The notes under the pieces are model-generated. The model worked only from the letters and a program-made list of their open reading frames with translations. It made no database searches and was not told where the DNA came from. 64,000 nt of DNA. Source: Haloarcula halophila. GTDB lineage: Archaea > Halobacteriota > Halobacteria > Halobacteriales > Haloarculaceae. The stretch's first letter is position 1; each line of letters starts with the position of its first letter. The stretch covers positions 1 through 64,000 of the forward strand of contig NZ_CP119560.1 in assembly GCF_029278565.1 (NCBI RefSeq), in the 5' to 3' direction. The position numbers and the translations under genes were made by a program. Below, one piece after another: positions 62,319 through 64,000 of this stretch.

Positions 62319-62776
62319 GTGTCCCCGATGGCACCAGCTGCCGTCTCTCGACGCGACGTCTTCCGTTCGATAGCGACAACGGAGTATCTCGACTGGCCGG
62401 CGTATGACTTGACGCCGCTGTACGGCCTGAGTCCACTGACGGCGCTCATTGAGGATTTCCGGACCGTCTCGGGTGTCTGGTTCGAGCACGACGCCCACGA
62501 CTTCGTGACCGCTCGATTGAACAGATCCGAGAGATGTACCGGCAGACCATCACTCGGCTCCTGAGCGAAGTTGCTGAGACAGAGCAGTTTTTTCGAGCTG
62601 GAATCGTCGTAGTCGACATTACCGAAGCTACCCCCTTCACCGGCGATAGAACGGGCTACGAAGACGAAATCGTCGGTACGAAGGAGAAGACCGACGAATA
62701 CGCCTATCAGTGGGCGACGGTCCAGTTGGTCGGGAATGCCGTCCCGATTGTGCTCAACTGTCACAGTTGCAGATAA
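62319..62776 (+). mobile_element. Transposase remnant (haloarchaeal ISH type), frameshifted and truncated
   Basis: The N-terminal frame has the segments TTEYLDWPAYDLTPLYGLSP and FRTVSGVWFEHDAHDF. After a shift near 62525 the path is IEQIREMYRQTITRLLSEVA and then DITEATPFTGDRTGYEDEIV with the first catalytic Asp, GTKEKTDEYAYQWATVQLVG and NAVPIVLN, which I recognise from full-length haloarchaeal ISH transposases (the remaining two catalytic residues would lie further on). The frame ends at 62776 soon after, so most of the catalytic domain is lost. No terminal repeats were found. It is inactive. Confidence 0.75.
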
Positions 62777-62856
62777 GTTGAGACTGGCCATCTCAATGCA
62801 TATGGCATTCTGGCGCAGTTCATAAATAGTATGAAGGCGTAGTCTAGAGTAGAACG

Positions 62857-63231
62857 ATGGCTCGAATCACCGGCTCCTATCCAGACGATCTCGATCTCCT
62901 CATCGAGGGCGCTGTTGAGGCTGGTGTGTTCAGTGGCAAGAGCGATGCGTTGCGCGAGTTCGTGCGTGAATACTTCGAGGACCACAAAAGCCAGCGTATT
63001 GCAGCTGCAGTCGCCCTCTACGAACACGAGCGAATCACACTCGGTGATGCTGCGAGACTCGCTGCTGTCGATCGGTGGACAATGCGGGATATCCTCCGTG
63101 AGCACGGTGTTGAGCTCCGCCTCGGACTCGTTGACGAAGACGACGCAACCTACGAAGCAGAGGCAGCAAGCGAACTCGAATTCGGTGACGAGGACTCGTC
63201 TGATGAGGAGTCACAGGTAAATAACAGGTGA
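62857..63231 (+). CDS. UPF0175-type antitoxin with ribbon-helix-helix start
   Basis: A 124-residue acidic protein. The N-terminus (MARITGSYPDDLDLLIEGAV, SGKSDALREFVREYFEDHK) looks like a CopG/RHH DNA-binding strand-helix-helix. The middle (RIAAAVALYEHERITLGDAARLAAVDRWTMRDILREHG; key part ITLGDAARLAAVDRWTM) is the UPF0175 HTH. The tail is very acidic. Family members are the antitoxin partners of DUF3368/PIN toxins. Its stop (63229-63231) overlaps the GTG of the following PIN gene, which supports a toxin-antitoxin pair. Confidence 0.87.
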   Translation: MARITGSYPDDLDLLIEGAVEAGVFSGKSDALREFVREYFEDHKSQRIAAAVALYEHERITLGDAARLAAVDRWTMRDILREHGVELRLGLVDEDDATYEAEAASELEFGDEDSSDEESQVNNR

Positions 63232-63726
63232 CGACATTCCAGCGAACCTGAGCGTCCTGAACACGACTGTCTTCTCGAATTTCGCCTACATCGACCAGCT
63301 GTGGGTAGTTACTGACCGCTCTGGAATCTGTACGGTGCCAGCCGTTCGAAAGGAACTCGAACACGGCGTTGATGGCCATCCGTATCTTCAGTCAGCACTG
63401 GATATACTTGACGACGAGATTCCAGTCGCGACGATTTCTGACACCGTCGCAAACAGAGAAGCGGTTGTCGGTGACCATCTCGATCCCGGTGAAGCACAGG
63501 CGTTTGCCTTGGCAGACACTGAGAACGGTCGTCTACTGACCGACGACGGAGATTCCCGATCGTTTGCGAAAGACCAGGGCGTGACCGTTGGGGGTCGGTC
63601 GGGGTTCTGTTGGCTGCGATCGATGCTGGAAAGATTGATGAGCCAACTGCCGATGGGTGGCTGTCGACGTGGATCGATGAAATCGGCTACTACGTGCCAT
63701 ACCAGTCGGTTTCGGAATATCGGTGA
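63228..63726 (+). pseudogene. PIN-domain (DUF3368) toxin gene with frame shifts
   Basis: The path reads IPANLSVLNTTVFSNFAYID (first acidic PIN position replaced by Asn in this version), VPAVRKELEHGV, DHLDPGEAQAFALADTENGR with GEAQAFALA typical of DUF3368, LLTDDGDSRSFAKDQGV (Asp pair), and after a shift in the G-run near 63590, VGVLLAAIDAGKIDEPTADG and GYYVPYQSVSEYR to a stop at 63724-63726. The expected GTG start at 63228, overlapping the antitoxin stop, needs one additional base (about 63232) to enter the frame. If both shifts are real the toxin is dead, leaving an orphan antitoxin; if they are errors the pair is intact. Confidence 0.75.
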
Positions 63727-63806
63727 CCACACATGCCGTCTCCTCCATATCGGGTATAGTCTCAATGGATGGACGACAGGGCGTGCCTGAGTACTGGCCA
63801 TCCCTC

Positions 63807-64000
63807 CTATTGTGACATCACGAGCTCGAACCGCGCCCCGCCCTCAGACCCGTCTGTCACAGACACCGTCCACCCGTGAGCTTCTACGATCCGCTTCACG
63901 ATGGTTAGTCCGAATCCGGTGCCGCAACTCGTCGAGGAATGGCCCGGTTCAAAAATCTCCTCGCGCCGATCTGCGGGGATCCCAGACCCATCGTCTTCGA
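63807..64000 (-). CDS. Histidine kinase C-terminal part, runs off the window
   Basis: The minus strand encodes the end of a HATPase domain: [20 protein letters not shown] (G1 box), [20 protein letters not shown] (G2 box) and [13 protein letters not shown], then a stop (63807-63809). It matches the C-terminus of the kinase at 21559 closely ([18 protein letters not shown]). The N-terminal domains lie beyond the right edge, so the sensor type is unknown. Confidence 0.9.
   Translation of the reverse strand, partial: EDDGSGIPADRREEIFEPGHSSTSCGTGFGLTIVKRIVEAHGWTVSVTDGSEGGARFELVMSQ

Noticed and set aside
1-64000. CRISPR array, tRNA or rRNA genes
   Set aside because: No regularly spaced direct repeats with unique spacers were seen, and no cloverleaf with a TTC-type T-loop and anticodon arm was found by eye. 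The 13-bp repeats at 48652-48696 have no spacers.

Overview
The window is haloarchaeal (class Halobacteria). Proteins are acidic and Asp/Glu-rich, GC is high in most genes, promoters have TATA boxes about 25-30 nt before the start codon, exported proteins use Tat signals, and Bat-type HTH regulators, TrmB regulators and ISH-type transposase remnants are present. No tRNA, rRNA or CRISPR array was seen. A ParA partition operon beside an iteron-like repeat block, several mobile-element scars and many decayed genes suggest a plasmid, megaplasmid or accessory-rich part of the genome rather than a conserved chromosomal core. The genus cannot be fixed from what is visible.

Layout. 0-8.6 kb: the end of a broken NuoD gene, two small HTH regulators, a FAD monooxygenase-like protein, and a very large multi-PAS/GAF Bat-type sensor-regulator (minus strand) split by several frameshifts. 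8.7-11.8 kb: an archaeal LolA-like lipoprotein divergent from a LolD/MacB-type ATPase and permease pair. 12-16.6 kb: a methyltransferase, small membrane and zinc-ribbon proteins, a ferredoxin and a frameshifted sufB. 16.9-20.1 kb: a low-GC SelO pseudokinase gene and a frameshifted haem-copper oxidase subunit I. 20.5-23.4 kb: a Bat-type regulator, a PAS histidine kinase, and several copies of a dispersed intergenic repeat. 23.7-27.8 kb: a compact operon of response regulator, membrane HEAT-repeat protein, processive GT2 glycosyltransferase and GAF histidine kinase, which looks like a signal-controlled surface polysaccharide system. 27.9-31.3 kb: gene and IS6-type remnants, a lone receiver protein and a MgtC/DUF4010 membrane protein. 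31.5-40.3 kb: a complete CUT1 sugar/polyol ABC importer, an IclR regulator, an iron-type alcohol dehydrogenase and an aldehyde dehydrogenase, together a catabolic unit. 43-46.6 kb: a thioredoxin-fold protein and DUF547 protein divergent from a radical SAM enzyme and a methyltransferase. 47-48.7 kb: the partition locus with its palindrome and 13-bp-period repeats. 49.5-53.8 kb: a TrmB regulator and a secreted GH3 glycosidase with PA14 and dockerin-like parts, broken in the middle and lower in GC than its neighbours. 54-58.5 kb: small membrane protein, CopD-like protein and a TauABC-like importer flanked by two DtxR/Idr-type palindromes and a ruined NikR-like regulator. 58.4-64 kb: a decayed receiver-PAS histidine kinase, two divergent TrmB paralogues, a transposase remnant, a UPF0175/PIN toxin-antitoxin pair and the end of a histidine kinase.

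A general caution concerns frameshifts. Normally indispensable families (SufB, CoxA) are interrupted only by one-base losses, several of them in short G/C runs, with otherwise perfect reading frames. These may be sequencing errors, or silent decay of duplicated copies. Other broken genes carry nonsense changes or truncations and are true remnants.
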